64,000 nucleotides of DNA from Pelagomonas calceolata. Lineage: Eukaryota; Sar; Pelagophyceae; Pelagomonadales; Pelagomonadaceae. The first letter of the stretch is position 1. Each line of letters starts with the position of its first letter. Under the pieces are notes generated by a model. It ran no database searches. It saw nothing but the letters and a program-made list of their open reading frames with translations, and had not been told where the DNA came from. Both the position numbers and the translations under genes were made by a program. The DNA lies in NCBI GenBank assembly GCA_918797485.1, contig CAKKNE010000001.1:5270001-5334000 (forward strand), written 5' to 3'. Below, in pieces: positions 9,200 through 19,300 of this stretch.

Positions 9200-10252
9200 A
9201 TGCAGCGACTCATTCTAGCCCTAGCGCTGCAAGCCTGCGCTGCCTACGTCGCGCCGCAGAGCCGCGCACCGCGAGGAACCATTCTGAGGGACAGCCCCTT
9301 CGACGGCATCGGCGATTTGCTGGAACAGGTCGCCGCGCCGCCGGAGGACAGCTCCTTACCGTCCGGCAGTTTTGGTGCCGTCGTCACCGGCGGCGCGGCG
9401 GGCGTGGGCTACGCTTATGCGGACGAATTTTTACGAAGGGGCCACAAGGTCGTGATCTGCGACATCCGGGACCCGGCCGACGCCGTCAGAGCTCTAAAAG
9501 ACAAGTACGGCGCCGACGCGCCCATCTTCGGCGAGGTCTGCGACGTCTCCGACACGGCTTCTGTCAGAAAGCTCGCCGCATCTTCTAAAGAAAAACTGGG
9601 CACGGTCCACTACTGGATCAACAACGCCGCGTTAAATGGTGGCAGGAAACCTTTCCTCGAGGTTTCTGATGAAGCTATTGAAGCTGTGGTCAAGGTCAAC
9701 ATGTTCGGGGTCCTGATCTGCACGAAGGTGGCCATGGAGCTCATGCTGGACCAGAGCGGCGTGACGGGCCACGTTTTTAATACTGTGGGGAGTGGTGTCC
9801 GAGGAGGCGGCACGCCCGGTTATGTGACGTATGGGGCCGCGAAGCGGGGTCTGCCGCAGATGACCGATTCCCTGGTTGCGGAACTCGAGGGCAAGACCCA
9901 GGGCTACAACTGGCCGCCGTCGAGCCCGGGCCAGGTCAAGGTGCACACGCTGTCCCCGGGCATGGTCTTTACCGATCTATTACTGAAGGATAGCACGCCG
10001 GAGCTGCGGAAGTTCCCCTTTGGGGTGCTCGCGGCGACGCCGGAGGAGGTCGCCCAGGACTTGGTGCCCAAGATGCTCGCAACCACGGAGGCAGGCACGT
10101 TCGTCGAGTACCTCACGAAGCCGCGCACGCTGCTCAAGTTCTTCAACCGCTTCGTGCGCCAGCAGAAGAGCGATATTATCGATGATGATGGGAATGTCAT
10201 CCAAAAAAGTGGTGAAAAGTACAACGAGGACGGCGTCCGGGCGCTGTACTAG
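9200..10252 (+). CDS. Plastid-type SDR of the NYC1/NOL (chlorophyll b reductase) family
   Basis: 350 residues. The N-terminus MQRLILALALQACAAYVAP is a signal peptide followed by an aromatic residue and AP, resembling the ASAFAP-type plastid entry signal of secondary plastids. The Rossmann start is unusual (VVTGGAAGVGYAYADEFLRRG), then NNAALN, and the active-site pair YGAAKRG (YxxxK), followed by LSPGMVFTDLL, which is typical of the NYC1/NOL branch. These enzymes reduce chlorophyll b with NADPH. Pelagophytes and related algae carry chlorophylls a and c, so the true substrate may differ. The start at 9200 is the first ATG giving a presequence. Confidence 0.8.
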   Translation: MQRLILALALQACAAYVAPQSRAPRGTILRDSPFDGIGDLLEQVAAPPEDSSLPSGSFGAVVTGGAAGVGYAYADEFLRRGHKVVICDIRDPADAVRALKDKYGADAPIFGEVCDVSDTASVRKLAASSKEKLGTVHYWINNAALNGGRKPFLEVSDEAIEAVVKVNMFGVLICTKVAMELMLDQSGVTGHVFNTVGSGVRGGGTPGYVTYGAAKRGLPQMTDSLVAELEGKTQGYNWPPSSPGQVKVHTLSPGMVFTDLLLKDSTPELRKFPFGVLAATPEEVAQDLVPKMLATTEAGTFVEYLTKPRTLLKFFNRFVRQQKSDIIDDDGNVIQKSGEKYNEDGVRALY

Positions 10253-10259
10253 GGGTTGG

Positions 10260-10294
10260 GTAAGAAGTTCTAAGACACAACGCGGCGACGGCGT
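10260..10294 (+). other. Gene-end module after the SDR gene
   Basis: GTAAGAAGTTC begins seven bases after the stop, and GCGGCGACGGCGT follows at 10282-10294. The whole convergent gap is 77 bp (10253-10329). Confidence 0.4.
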
Positions 10295-10329
10295 CCGGTG
10301 AGTTGATATATCTTAAACATGGAGTACTA

Positions 10330-11202
10330 CTAGGGAGGCGCCGTCGTATCGCGTGTCGTGATGTGATGCGGCAGGTCGCGGTCATTCCGCCAGAACGACA
10401 GCACGCGCCAGAATATGAACTTGTCCAGCGTGAAGAGGCGAGCGAGCTCCGGTGGCGGGCGCGCGCGTTCCTTCTCGCACAAGCGACGGAGCACGACGAG
10501 AGATACTCGCGGCGCCCTCACGTAAAACTTCCAGCTGCCGGCGTCCACCACACTCCGAAGAAAGTGGTAGAACTCGATGTCGACATCGGATTCACGAGCA
10601 CGAGATTCATAGCCCTCCCAATTTGGGTTATTGGCGTTGTAATGTGCACGGGCCAAAGCGTCCGCACGCCACGTCTCGTCCGGAGCGACGTAATTGACAT
10701 CCGCGCCTTGACTCAAGAGGTACTTCGCGACGTTGTATTTCTTCATGGTGACAGAAAACATGAGAGGCGAGACTCCCGCGCATAAGCCACCGCCTCGGGG
10801 CTTGTTCACGTCCGCCCCGGCACTTACGAGCAGTTTCATGATCGGCAGCGCCCTCTGCTCAGGTGAACAGCCGTGCATCGCGTCGGAGAAGTGCCTATCC
10901 TCCACGAGCGCTCCGCGCGCCAGGAGGAGGCGGACCGACTCGACACGGCCATACGCCAGAGCGACTGATAGTATGCTTTTGGGTGTAGGTCCATACGACC
11001 CTAAAAGCGCGTTTGGATCTCCTCCCGCATCGAGCCAAGCGCGCACTTCAGGTAACGCATCACGTCTATTTAGGCTATCTAGTGCATCCTGTAGAGCTTG
11101 CAAGCCCCTCTCGTCGAGATCAGGGTGGCGGCGCCGGAGACTTTCCAGGCGTGACTCGCCGGACATAATGAATCTATTAAGCGCGCGTGTGTGCCTTGAC
11201 AT
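10330..11202 (-). CDS. Ankyrin-repeat protein with C-terminal FW-x-VLSFW motif
   Basis: 290 residues. Ankyrin-type repeats occupy ~50-190 (SILSVALAYGRVESVRLLLARGA, LPIMKLLVSAGADVNKP, SPLMFSVTMKKYNVAKYLLSQGADVN), a scaffold for protein binding. The C-terminal part (FLRSVVDAGSWKFYVRAP, then LARLFTLDKFIFWRVLSFWRNDRD) looks like the tail of the large ankyrin families I recall from pelagophyte genomes; its function is unknown. The start is the ATG at 11202; the ATG at 11166 (MSGESR) is an alternative. The next gene lies upstream in the same direction. Confidence 0.82.
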   Translation of the reverse strand: MSRHTRALNRFIMSGESRLESLRRRHPDLDERGLQALQDALDSLNRRDALPEVRAWLDAGGDPNALLGSYGPTPKSILSVALAYGRVESVRLLLARGALVEDRHFSDAMHGCSPEQRALPIMKLLVSAGADVNKPRGGGLCAGVSPLMFSVTMKKYNVAKYLLSQGADVNYVAPDETWRADALARAHYNANNPNWEGYESRARESDVDIEFYHFLRSVVDAGSWKFYVRAPRVSLVVLRRLCEKERARPPPELARLFTLDKFIFWRVLSFWRNDRDLPHHITTRDTTAPP

Positions 11203-11274
11203 CCCCCGACGTCGGCAAACGCCCTGGGGGCTCACAGGCTAAAAATGGGGCTCGTAAAAACGGGTTTTACAGCG

Positions 11275-11287
11275 ACGCCATCGACGC
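11275..11287 (-). other. GCGTCGATGGCGT core downstream of the minus-strand gene at 11384
   Basis: Read on the minus strand, GCGTCGATGGCGT lies ~97 bp after the stop at 11384, in the same orientation as the gene-end cores after plus-strand genes. A GTGTAACTTC string lies between. It also precedes the ankyrin gene, so a 5' UTR role there is possible. Confidence 0.35.
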
Positions 11288-11383
11288 GCACCGCAAGCGA
11301 ACACGCCGTGAACGCGAAAACTCCGCGACCAAAAAAAAACGAGGAGACTACTCAACGACAGAAGTTACACAGCAGCACGATCG

Positions 11384-11953
11384 TCATCGCCGCTTGTGCT
11401 CGTGGTTCTCGCAGAAGTCGGGCAGCTCCGGATGCAGTAGCTGCGCCAGCTGGAACCGCGTCGTCTTCTTCGTGAATTCCAATTTCTTCGCGCGGCACGC
11501 GTCCTCGAGCACCGGTCGGTTCGCGTTACTCTTCAACCACTGGCAACACAACACGCGCGGCCCGCGCGGCGGGCGCTTCTTCGAGGGGGACGCCTTCCCC
11601 TTCTCATCGGGCTCCTCGATGAAGGCCGGGATCTTCGTTTCGACGCAGCGCGGCGTCCACGGCGCGTGGCGCATTAACAGAGTCCACTCCTCCGAGAGCG
11701 CGTACTGCAGGGCGTCCATCGTCTCGAAGCGGCTCCAGCCCTGCCTCAATCGGTTGTGGAACTGGGCTAAAAAAGCTCGCATCGGGCTTCCTGGTCTTGA
11801 ACGCGCACATAGTTCAAACACGTGCGCGAGCTGCTGCTCGCGGATGTCTTGCTGCTCCGAGGAAAGCTGCAGCTCCGGTGCGATGAGCGGCGGCGTGACC
11901 TCCTCCGTGCGCTGTTTTTTGGGCGGCGGCTCGGCTGCTGGGCAGGGCTCCAT
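11384..11953 (-). CDS. Small nuclear orphan with SAP-like C-terminus
   Basis: 189 residues. PPPKKQR near residue 10 is a likely nuclear localisation signal, and KASPSKKRPPRGPR is a second basic patch. The C-terminal ~45 residues (WLKSNANRPVLEDACRAKKLEFTKKTTRFQLAQLLHPEL) resemble a SAP helix-turn-helix, which would suggest DNA contact; the match is weak. The middle is helical. No homologue is recognised. It diverges from the gene at 12279 across a gap that holds a palindromic element. Confidence 0.65.
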   Translation of the reverse strand: MEPCPAAEPPPKKQRTEEVTPPLIAPELQLSSEQQDIREQQLAHVFELCARSRPGSPMRAFLAQFHNRLRQGWSRFETMDALQYALSEEWTLLMRHAPWTPRCVETKIPAFIEEPDEKGKASPSKKRPPRGPRVLCCQWLKSNANRPVLEDACRAKKLEFTKKTTRFQLAQLLHPELPDFCENHEHKRR

Positions 11954-12095
11954 TTGAACAACCTTGGCGCAGCCCAGCTGAACGCTCGATAAGGCTCAAG
12001 AGAAGCTCGGGAGGCGGATGATTCGCACTAATGCGACGCGCCGAAAGCGTAAAGCGCTCACAAGGCCAGCTCGCGTGTTTGCGCGCATATGCCAA

Positions 12096-12121
12096 GCTAG
12101 CGGCATGTAAGACACTAGGAA
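12096..12121 (+). promoter_or_regulatory. Palindromic promoter element, copy 3
   Basis: A 26-bp copy with changes CATG for CCTG and CTAGG for CTAGC, in the divergent gap 11954-12278. It is 142 bp from the ATG at 11953 and 157 bp from the ATG at 12279, nearly central. Nothing else is seen in the gap. Confidence 0.75.
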
Positions 12122-12278
12122 GCCGGACAAAAATGGCCGTGGGCGGGCATTAACCGCGAAATACTAGGCGCATTTATTGTGGTGAAAGAGCTCCAGCGAT
12201 ACGCCAGCCGGCGCGGACCATTTGTGCTGCTGGCGGCGCGTGTCGAGGCCCCCACAGCCATCTCCCACATTTGAAGGC

Positions 12279-13154
12279 ATGTCCACGTCCCAACAACTCT
12301 TCGGGGAGGACTCGTCCGACGACGAGGACGTGGGCGCGTACTTCGCGCTCGACCGGGACGACGACGGCCCGCCGCGGTTCGGCCGGGCGTTCCTGGCGCA
12401 CCGCGCGCGAGCCGCGGGCCTGGCGCCGGACTACGAGGCCGACGACCCGGCACCTGCTAGATCGATCGCGTCCCTGGGCCGCCGTATCCTTGCCGCCGAG
12501 ACCCTAGAGGAAGCTCAAGTGCACGCGCGGGCGGCGGTGGCGGCCGCAGCGCCGCCGCGCGGCAGACGGAGGGACGCCGCCGCGCCGCGCGCGCGGCCCG
12601 AGCGGCGCGAGCGCTCGCGGTCGCCGGCTAAATTGCCTCGGGACCCCGCCGCGCCGGGCGGTAGACGGCCAGGCGCCTTCGAGCGACGCGAGTCGCCGGC
12701 GACGCTGCCGCCGCAGCGGGACCCGCCGCGCTGGCGCGCGGCCGTGACCGCGCCGGCGCCGGCGCCGGCGCGCGTCGCGACGATCCAAGCCAGGCCGGTC
12801 GTCGCGAAGGTGAAGCGGCGCACCAAGGGCTTCGACCTCGAGGGCGTCGCCGGGGCCAAGAAGCCCCGCGCGGTGCCGCCGCCCTATTCCGCCGTCGTGC
12901 CGCGGCCGCGGAGCCCGACGCCCGAGCCCGAGTCGCCGCCGACGCACCCCGTCCGGAAGCGACACAAGGGCGCCTCGGCCGCGGCCGTCGATCGCGCGCG
13001 AAAGCTGCGCGAAGAGCTCGACGAGGGCTCCCCGCGCCTGGCGGCGCCGACCTACGCGCCGGGCAACGGGACGCCGTTCCGCGCGCCGGCCGCGAACGGC
13101 CATGCGAACGGCGCGAACAACGGGTTCTCGGAGTCGGACCTGGCGCTACTGTGA
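12279..13154 (+). CDS. Disordered Arg/Pro/Ala-rich nuclear orphan
   Basis: 291 residues with an acidic start (MSTSQQLFGEDSSDDEDVG) followed by long basic/proline-rich disorder and several basic nuclear-signal candidates (KVKRRTKG, PVRKRHKG). RERSRSPAK and RPRSPTPEPESPP are SP/RS motifs likely to be phosphorylated. No globular domain is evident. The function may lie in RNA or chromatin work, but this is only composition. The start at 12279 gives the acidic N-terminus. The stop TGA lies in GTGAGTAAGT, a donor-like string; 55 bp separate it from the convergent SLC12 stop. Confidence 0.65.
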   Translation: MSTSQQLFGEDSSDDEDVGAYFALDRDDDGPPRFGRAFLAHRARAAGLAPDYEADDPAPARSIASLGRRILAAETLEEAQVHARAAVAAAAPPRGRRRDAAAPRARPERRERSRSPAKLPRDPAAPGGRRPGAFERRESPATLPPQRDPPRWRAAVTAPAPAPARVATIQARPVVAKVKRRTKGFDLEGVAGAKKPRAVPPPYSAVVPRPRSPTPEPESPPTHPVRKRHKGASAAAVDRARKLREELDEGSPRLAAPTYAPGNGTPFRAPAANGHANGANNGFSESDLALL

Positions 13155-13209
13155 GTAAGTTTGATTTGAGAGTGACCTGAATCATCATTTAGAACTAGAC
13201 CACTTCACA

Positions 13210-15951
13210 CTACTGAAAGAACTGCACCTTCTCCGCCCCCGACTCGCGGATCAAAATGACGCGCCGCAGGCCCTCGATCAGGCGATCCACGGAGACCATC
13301 CATTCTTGTGGAGGCTGCCCGCGTTTCCGGGGGGGAAGGCGGATCAGCACGAGTTCGCTCGACCCCGAATGCTCGTTCAACAGCTTCGTGAGCTTCGTCT
13401 TGGCCGTCGATTCCATGCGCCGCATGGGCGACGGCGGCGAGATCGGGGAGGGCGGCTCCGGGGGCAGTGGCGGAAACGCCTCGGCGAAAACTTCTTTTTC
13501 TTCAGCAGTTAACGAGGACCCGCGCGTCAGCCCCCGTGCGCGCGTCCGCATGGACTGCTGGCGCGTCGGTGTTGTCGGTGTTGCGAAAGACGCGTCCCTG
13601 GCAAATCGAGGGTCATCTTCCTCGCCCAGGCGCAACACCAGCACCTTCGCCAAAACACCACCCGCCTTGAGCATGGACTTGACGGCCTCCTCCAATTTAC
13701 CGTCGTCCTCTATCCCAGCGTCCGTTCGTGGCGATACAACGAAGAGTCTCAGCTCGCACTGCGTCCACTTGTCGTCCCTCAAGAGCAAAAACGGGATCAG
13801 TAACAACAGCCCCGCAGCGGGGAACAGGTCGAAGACCATCCACACATCAACTCTACCTCGTAGAGGCGGGTCCTTGGCGCCGGGGAAAACCCTGTCACCC
13901 GCGAACACGAGTAGAGTCTTCAGCATCGCCGTGGTGTCGTCCATGGTCCTCAGGAAACCTCGAGCGTCCCTCTTAGTATCCGTAGGCCAGCCCAGCGCCA
14001 CGGTGTTCGGCCGGAAATACCCCAGGCCCTTCGTTTGTAGGAGATATTTACGGCCTTCTTCGTGCGACGGCGACACGACGACGTCCGCGAAGCCCTGGAC
14101 GCCCCGATCTCGCAGCAAGGCCCGGAGCCGCCGCCGCGCCTTCCGCGCCTTCCGGAGCGACGGTTCCGCCACCTCGTCGATGACGACGCCATTCACCAGG
14201 GCCAAGCCCTTGCCCCGTCGTACGAGCTGCGCCAACGCGTCGAGCATGCCTCGCTGCCACATGTAATTCGCATCAGCATCGATGTCGCACAGGAACAGCA
14301 CGAAGGGCCGCCAGTACTTGAACTGCAGGTCGCCCTCCTCGAGCGCGAGCATCGCGTTCCGTGCCGTCTTGAAGCGGCTGCCGGAGCGCCAGTCCGACGG
14401 ACCCTGTCGATGCGCCGGCGACACGCACATCGTTTCAGTCTCCGAATCGGACGCGCCCGGACTCTCGGGCTCGCGCTCGAAGATCGGGAGCTCGGACTCG
14501 CCGTGGGCCGTCGTTGTACTCGCTCCCGGCTGCGTCTCGATGTACTTGTAGAGCAAGCCCGCGACAGCCAAAGCGCCCAACGCATTCAGCTCATGCGTAT
14601 AAAACATGACGAAGAAACATACACATGCACCAAGTAGAGACACCTGCCACTTGAACAGCCTATAAGTAGGTCGGAAGGACGGGTGTTTTTCATATCCGAG
14701 ATAGGCACATGCCATATTTATAATGGCGTAGCACGTCAGGTACCATAGCGTGATGAATGGTGCTACTGCATTTAAATCTCCGACCATGACGAGGCCCATG
14801 GACAACGAGGCGCAGAACAATATTGCTTTGCGCGGCGCGCCGTCTCCCGAAGGTGCGAAATGCCTCAGGATGGGCACGAGGTCGTCCTTGCCTAGCGCTG
14901 CTAGTACGCGAGGTGCCCCCGTCAAGCTTTGTAAGGCCGCACCCAGCGTCGAGAGGAAGACGCCCACTACAACGATTAACTCGTGTGGCCAAGCCAAGTC
15001 TTTGACCACAAACCGGGGCACACGCGGGAAGTCTTTGAGCGGGAATTCTATTAATGCATCTCTTCGCACGGAACCGCCCGCCACGAGGATGACTTGGATC
15101 GAGAAAACAATAGTGGTGACGACGACCGCGGCGATTGTTCCTGGTGGTATTGATGATTGGGGGTCCTCCAGATCCCCTGATAGGCTTGAGCCCGCTAAAA
15201 CGTCCGTAACGGCTGGGAAAAACAGCGCCAGGCACGCCTTGAAGGACCACTCGACGCCCGCCCTTTGATTGTATTCCGCATCCAAGTTGTTCCTTAAGAC
15301 TTGTCCGGAAATGCCGACGATGCCTTGCGATTGTTTTCCGTCACCGACTGTGTGCACGACAACCCCCACCCAGATCGCGGCCACGGCTAATACCACTGGA
15401 AATAAGAACATTACCGCGAATCGCACCACGTATTCGACGCCCACAAAAGCAATAACCGCCAGTCCTGTCAATATAATAGCACCCAACATCCGCATCGGCA
15501 AATCACCAAAAGTAGATGGGAAGGAGAGCTGCAGCACTTCCACGCATCCTAGCACGTTCATCGCGGCCCCAAAAGTTTTTGACAAGAAGAGCAACGCCCC
15601 AGTGACGCCGCCGAACTGCGCACCGAGCGAATTCTTGACGATGGCGTAGCAGCCTCCTGACTTAGGCCTACCATTGGTCGCCACCGCGGACATCGACATG
15701 GCTGTTAGTAGTGCCGTAGCGCACGACAACCAAACAATACCGAGTCCCTGAATAATGCCGGCCTGTCCCACGATGAACGGCACTCTGACAAACAAAATGA
15801 TGCCCATGATGTTTTGTATGGTGGGCACGAAGACGCCCTTCGTCGTACCGAACTTTTTGGCCGCGGACGCCGCGGCCTCCTGGCGCCGCGACTCGGCCTC
15901 GAAGACGATGCTGTCGACGTGGCTCTTGCGGACCCGCGGCGTCGCGAGCAT
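13210..15951 (-). CDS. Cation-chloride cotransporter (SLC12 family)
   Basis: 913 residues. Residues ~25-480 are an amino-acid permease-type 12-helix core with SLC12 hallmarks: FGTTKGVFVPTIQNIMGIILFVR, a first helix broken as in NKCC/KCC, then SGGCYAIVKNSLGAQFGG, FFPAVTDVLAGSSLSGDLEDPQ and GAPRVLAALGKDDL. The long hydrophilic C-terminal domain (~520-913) matches the regulatory SLC12 tail, with LRDDKWTQCELRLFVV and a final segment SELVLIRLPPRKRG. It moves Cl- with K+ and/or Na+ across a membrane, serving volume and ion balance. The ATG at 15951 is the first in frame. It diverges from the FGAPP gene. Confidence 0.92.
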   Translation of the reverse strand: MLATPRVRKSHVDSIVFEAESRRQEAAASAAKKFGTTKGVFVPTIQNIMGIILFVRVPFIVGQAGIIQGLGIVWLSCATALLTAMSMSAVATNGRPKSGGCYAIVKNSLGAQFGGVTGALLFLSKTFGAAMNVLGCVEVLQLSFPSTFGDLPMRMLGAIILTGLAVIAFVGVEYVVRFAVMFLFPVVLAVAAIWVGVVVHTVGDGKQSQGIVGISGQVLRNNLDAEYNQRAGVEWSFKACLALFFPAVTDVLAGSSLSGDLEDPQSSIPPGTIAAVVVTTIVFSIQVILVAGGSVRRDALIEFPLKDFPRVPRFVVKDLAWPHELIVVVGVFLSTLGAALQSLTGAPRVLAALGKDDLVPILRHFAPSGDGAPRKAILFCASLSMGLVMVGDLNAVAPFITLWYLTCYAIINMACAYLGYEKHPSFRPTYRLFKWQVSLLGACVCFFVMFYTHELNALGALAVAGLLYKYIETQPGASTTTAHGESELPIFEREPESPGASDSETETMCVSPAHRQGPSDWRSGSRFKTARNAMLALEEGDLQFKYWRPFVLFLCDIDADANYMWQRGMLDALAQLVRRGKGLALVNGVVIDEVAEPSLRKARKARRRLRALLRDRGVQGFADVVVSPSHEEGRKYLLQTKGLGYFRPNTVALGWPTDTKRDARGFLRTMDDTTAMLKTLLVFAGDRVFPGAKDPPLRGRVDVWMVFDLFPAAGLLLLIPFLLLRDDKWTQCELRLFVVSPRTDAGIEDDGKLEEAVKSMLKAGGVLAKVLVLRLGEEDDPRFARDASFATPTTPTRQQSMRTRARGLTRGSSLTAEEKEVFAEAFPPLPPEPPSPISPPSPMRRMESTAKTKLTKLLNEHSGSSELVLIRLPPRKRGQPPQEWMVSVDRLIEGLRRVILIRESGAEKVQFFQ

Positions 15952-16371
15952 CTTGGTTGCCAACGCTAGCACTTGTGCAGCTGCTGTATGTACAATGGGG
16001 CTGCCCTTACCGGTGCGGCAGCCCGCTTGCTCGTATGATCGCGTCGCCGGCGCGAAGGGCTGCACAACTGCGTAATCTACTACGCACGGCTAGCAAACAC
16101 TATTGATTGAATTCTGAACTCGTTGAAATCCTCTCAATTCGGGTCGCAACCTAGTATGTCTAAACGCTACATAATCGTAATTTGGACGCGTTTGGCCTAA
16201 GCTCACGCGTGCTGCGCTTTTACAGCGTAGTGCGTCGCCTGCGGGTCGCCTCCATCGCACCGCTGCTGACCACAATCAGCGAGCGGACCGCTGCATCGCT
16301 GTACACCAATAGCCAAAACCGCCTAGGTCCGCGCGTGTGAATCGCTGCGCGGCGCACAAAAAAGGCCAAAG
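15952..16371. other. Divergent gap between SLC12 and FGAPP genes
   Basis: A shared 5' region of 420 bp. It carries only a half palindrome (GCTAGCAAAC at 16089-16098), the right arm of the repeated element without a clear partner. I see no other motif. Confidence 0.4.
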
Positions 16372-19300
16372 ATGTGGAGCCCCGCCATCGACCGCCAGGC
16401 CAATCAAGAAGCGGAAGACTTCTTCGGCAGTTTTGGAGAGGCGCCGCCGCCGCCCATGCCGCGGTCACCGAACCAAACGCAGCCCCAATTCGACGACGTC
16501 CCGCTGTCCGCGGCCCCCGAGGAGGAGCATAGACCGTCAGTTGTGTCGGCGGCGGCGCTCGGCGAGGCCTCGCCGGAGGAGACGGCGCAGCAGCACGCTC
16601 CGCCCGAGGCGTCCACAACTTTTGGAGACAACCCCGAGGCGACGGCGCCGCGCCACGGCAGTCTGCTGGGAAGATTGTGGGGCCCGCCCTCGGGGAGCAC
16701 GGACCCCGAGATCAACGCGCCGCCGGCGGAGGAGCAGCCCTTCGCCGCGCCCCCGCAAGAATCAGGCGAGGATTTAGGCTGGGGCGTCGAGGATTTAGGC
16801 GACGATGAGGATGAGGGCGTCTGGAATGACGAGCCCGACACGCCGTCTCCACACCTAGAGACGCTCACAAACTATCTCATGAGGCACAATCCAGCAAAAG
16901 CAGGGAACGCGCCTAGATTGCTCAAAGAGTATTCAGGAAGAGAACAGGAGCTCTTCGCGAATATAGAAAGGAAGTACGGTGAACCGGTGATCACGACGCC
17001 GCCGTCGATGCCACCGCGGGTCATGAGCGCGACGATGTCGAACATGGAGAACGCCTCCCAGCAGCCGCGCGTCCCGGAGACGCCGCAACAACCTACAGAG
17101 ATGCGGCGCGCGCTGTCCACCATGGAGAACGCTGGAATGAGTCCGTCTCAGAGCTGGACGCCGGCGCCCGTGACGAATGCAGTAGAAGAGGCGGAGTCCG
17201 CCGAGAAGCTGTTCGGGGCGCAGCCGGAAGAGAAGGCCGTCGCGGAAATGTTCGACGCGATCGTGGAAGAGGAGGCCTTTTCGGGGCAGCCGCCGGGCCG
17301 CGTCGCCACCGGTGAGCTATTTGGAGGTGACGTGGCGCCTCTAGCGGCCGCTGATGCGTTTACTGCTGCTCGGGACGCGGAAGCGCATCGGGCGGCGTCG
17401 ATGGCCGGGATTCAGCCGCCTGCTGACGCCGCGGCGGCGTTCGGCGCGCCGCCTACCGACGCCGCTGGGGCGTTCGGAGCGCCACCACCCGAGGCCGCCG
17501 CGGCGTTCGCCCCGGCACCTGAGGACCAGCCCGTGGAGCTGCAGACGGAGTTCACCTTCGCGCCGGCGGCGGAGCAGCCCGGGGACACCGCCTTTGGCGC
17601 GCCGCCGCCCGACGCGGCCGCCGCGTTTGCGCCGGCGCCGGAGGAACAGTCCGCGGCGGCGGCGTTTGCCGCCCCTCAGGACGCGGCCGCGGCTGCGTTC
17701 GGCGCGCCGCCGCCTGACGCCTCCGCGGCGTTTGGCGCGCCACCTCCCGACGCCGCGGCTGCGTTCGGCGCGCCGCCGGAGGCAGCTGGTGCGTTTGACG
17801 CGCCTCCGGCCGACGCCGCGTTCCCGCCGGCGCCCGAAGAGCCGGCCGCGGCCGCGTTCGGGCCCCCGCCGACCGACGCCGCGGCCGCCTTCGGCGCCGC
17901 CCCGGAGGAGCAGGCGTTCGGCGCACCGCCGACCGACGCCGCGGCCGCGTTCGACGCGCCGCCGACCGCCGCCGCGGAGGCCTTCGGCGCGCCGGAGGAG
18001 CTGCCCGCGGAGCTCCAGACGGAATTCACCTTCGCGCCGGCCGAGGAGCAGCCGGCGGCGGCCGCGTTCGGCGCCCCGCCCGACGCCAGCGTGGCGTTCG
18101 GAGGGCCGCCGCCCGACGCCGCCGCGGCGTTCGCGCCGGCGCTGGAGGAGCCGGCGGCGGCGTCCATGTTCGGCGCGCCGCCGCCGGGCGACGCGACCGC
18201 GGCGTTTGGGGCGCCGCCCGAGCAGCAACCCGCGTTCGGCGCCCCGCCGCCCGATGCGGCCGCGGCTTTCGGCGCGGCGCCCGAAGAGCAACCTGCGGCC
18301 GCGGCGTTCGGCGCACCGCCTACCGATGCCGCTGCGCAATTCGCCTCCGCCCCCTTCGGAACGGAGACCCAGCCCGGGGCCTTTGGCGCACCACCACCTG
18401 ACGCATCCGCGGCGTTCGGCGCGCCGCCGGAGCAACCATCCGCGGCGGCGGCGTTCGACGCCCCTCAGGACGCGGCGGCCATGTTCGGCGCGCCACCGGA
18501 GCAGCAAGCGTCTAACGACGGGCCGGGCGTCAACGGCCACGTGCCGCCGCCCGAGGACTTCCCGCCGGCGGCCGCGGCCATGTTCGGTGGCGTGCCGTCG
18601 ACGTTTTACGAGTCGCCGCCGGCCGCCCCTGTTTTCGGGTCGCCCGCGTCCTTCGGCGCGGAGGCGTCGCCGGCAGCCGCCGAAGCCTTCGAGCCGCCGC
18701 CCGCGCCGCCGATGCCAGCACCACCCTCCCCATCAACGCCGCCCGCGTCGACGGCGCTGGAAGTCACCGTCGACGGTACTACGGCCACGGCGCGCTGCGG
18801 GGCCGTCGCGTGCACGTGCGTCGTCCAAGCGCCGTCATCATCAGCGACGGGCCTGCCGCTCTTGGACGCGCTCGTCGCGGTCCTCGCCAACGCCGCCGAC
18901 GCGACCCTCTCGCTAGAAACGACGATCGGCGGCCAGCGCCAGCAATTCAATGTAGACTATTCTACGGCATCGCGGCCGCACGACTCGGCGCTCTTCTCTT
19001 GTGCTGGGGCGGCAATCGGCGCCGCGTGCCGCGCGGCCTTCCGCGAGCTCGGCCAGGCCAAGGTCACGGTCGTGCGGGGCGGCGCCGTCGTGGCGGCAAC
19101 GCTCGAGGGGGGCGCGGGCGCGGTCGTCTGCGACGCGGCGCCCTACGGGCGCGCGCCCCGCGGCGGGCGGCTGCGGGTCGGCACGTATCGGACGTGCCTG
19201 ACGCCCCTCTTCTTCGAGGCCCTGGGCCTCCATTTAGGGAGGGGCCTGCGCCTCGCGTCGCAGCGCACGGGCGACGCGCGCGACTGCCTCGAGGCCGCCT

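Noticed and set aside
10330-11202. Ankyrin gene as a viral or bacterial transfer
   Set aside because: Codon use matches the neighbours and the C-terminal motif fits a family expected in this lineage.
12504-13188. Antisense ORFs over the disordered orphan at 12279
   Set aside because: Both strands are open because of GC content; the plus frame has an acidic start, nuclear signals and the usual gene-end context.
17341-18916. Long antisense and out-of-frame ORFs (399 and 520 codons) across the FGAPP repeat
   Set aside because: They are Arg/Ala/Pro-only shadows created by GC-rich third positions over a coding repeat and have no domain or start context.
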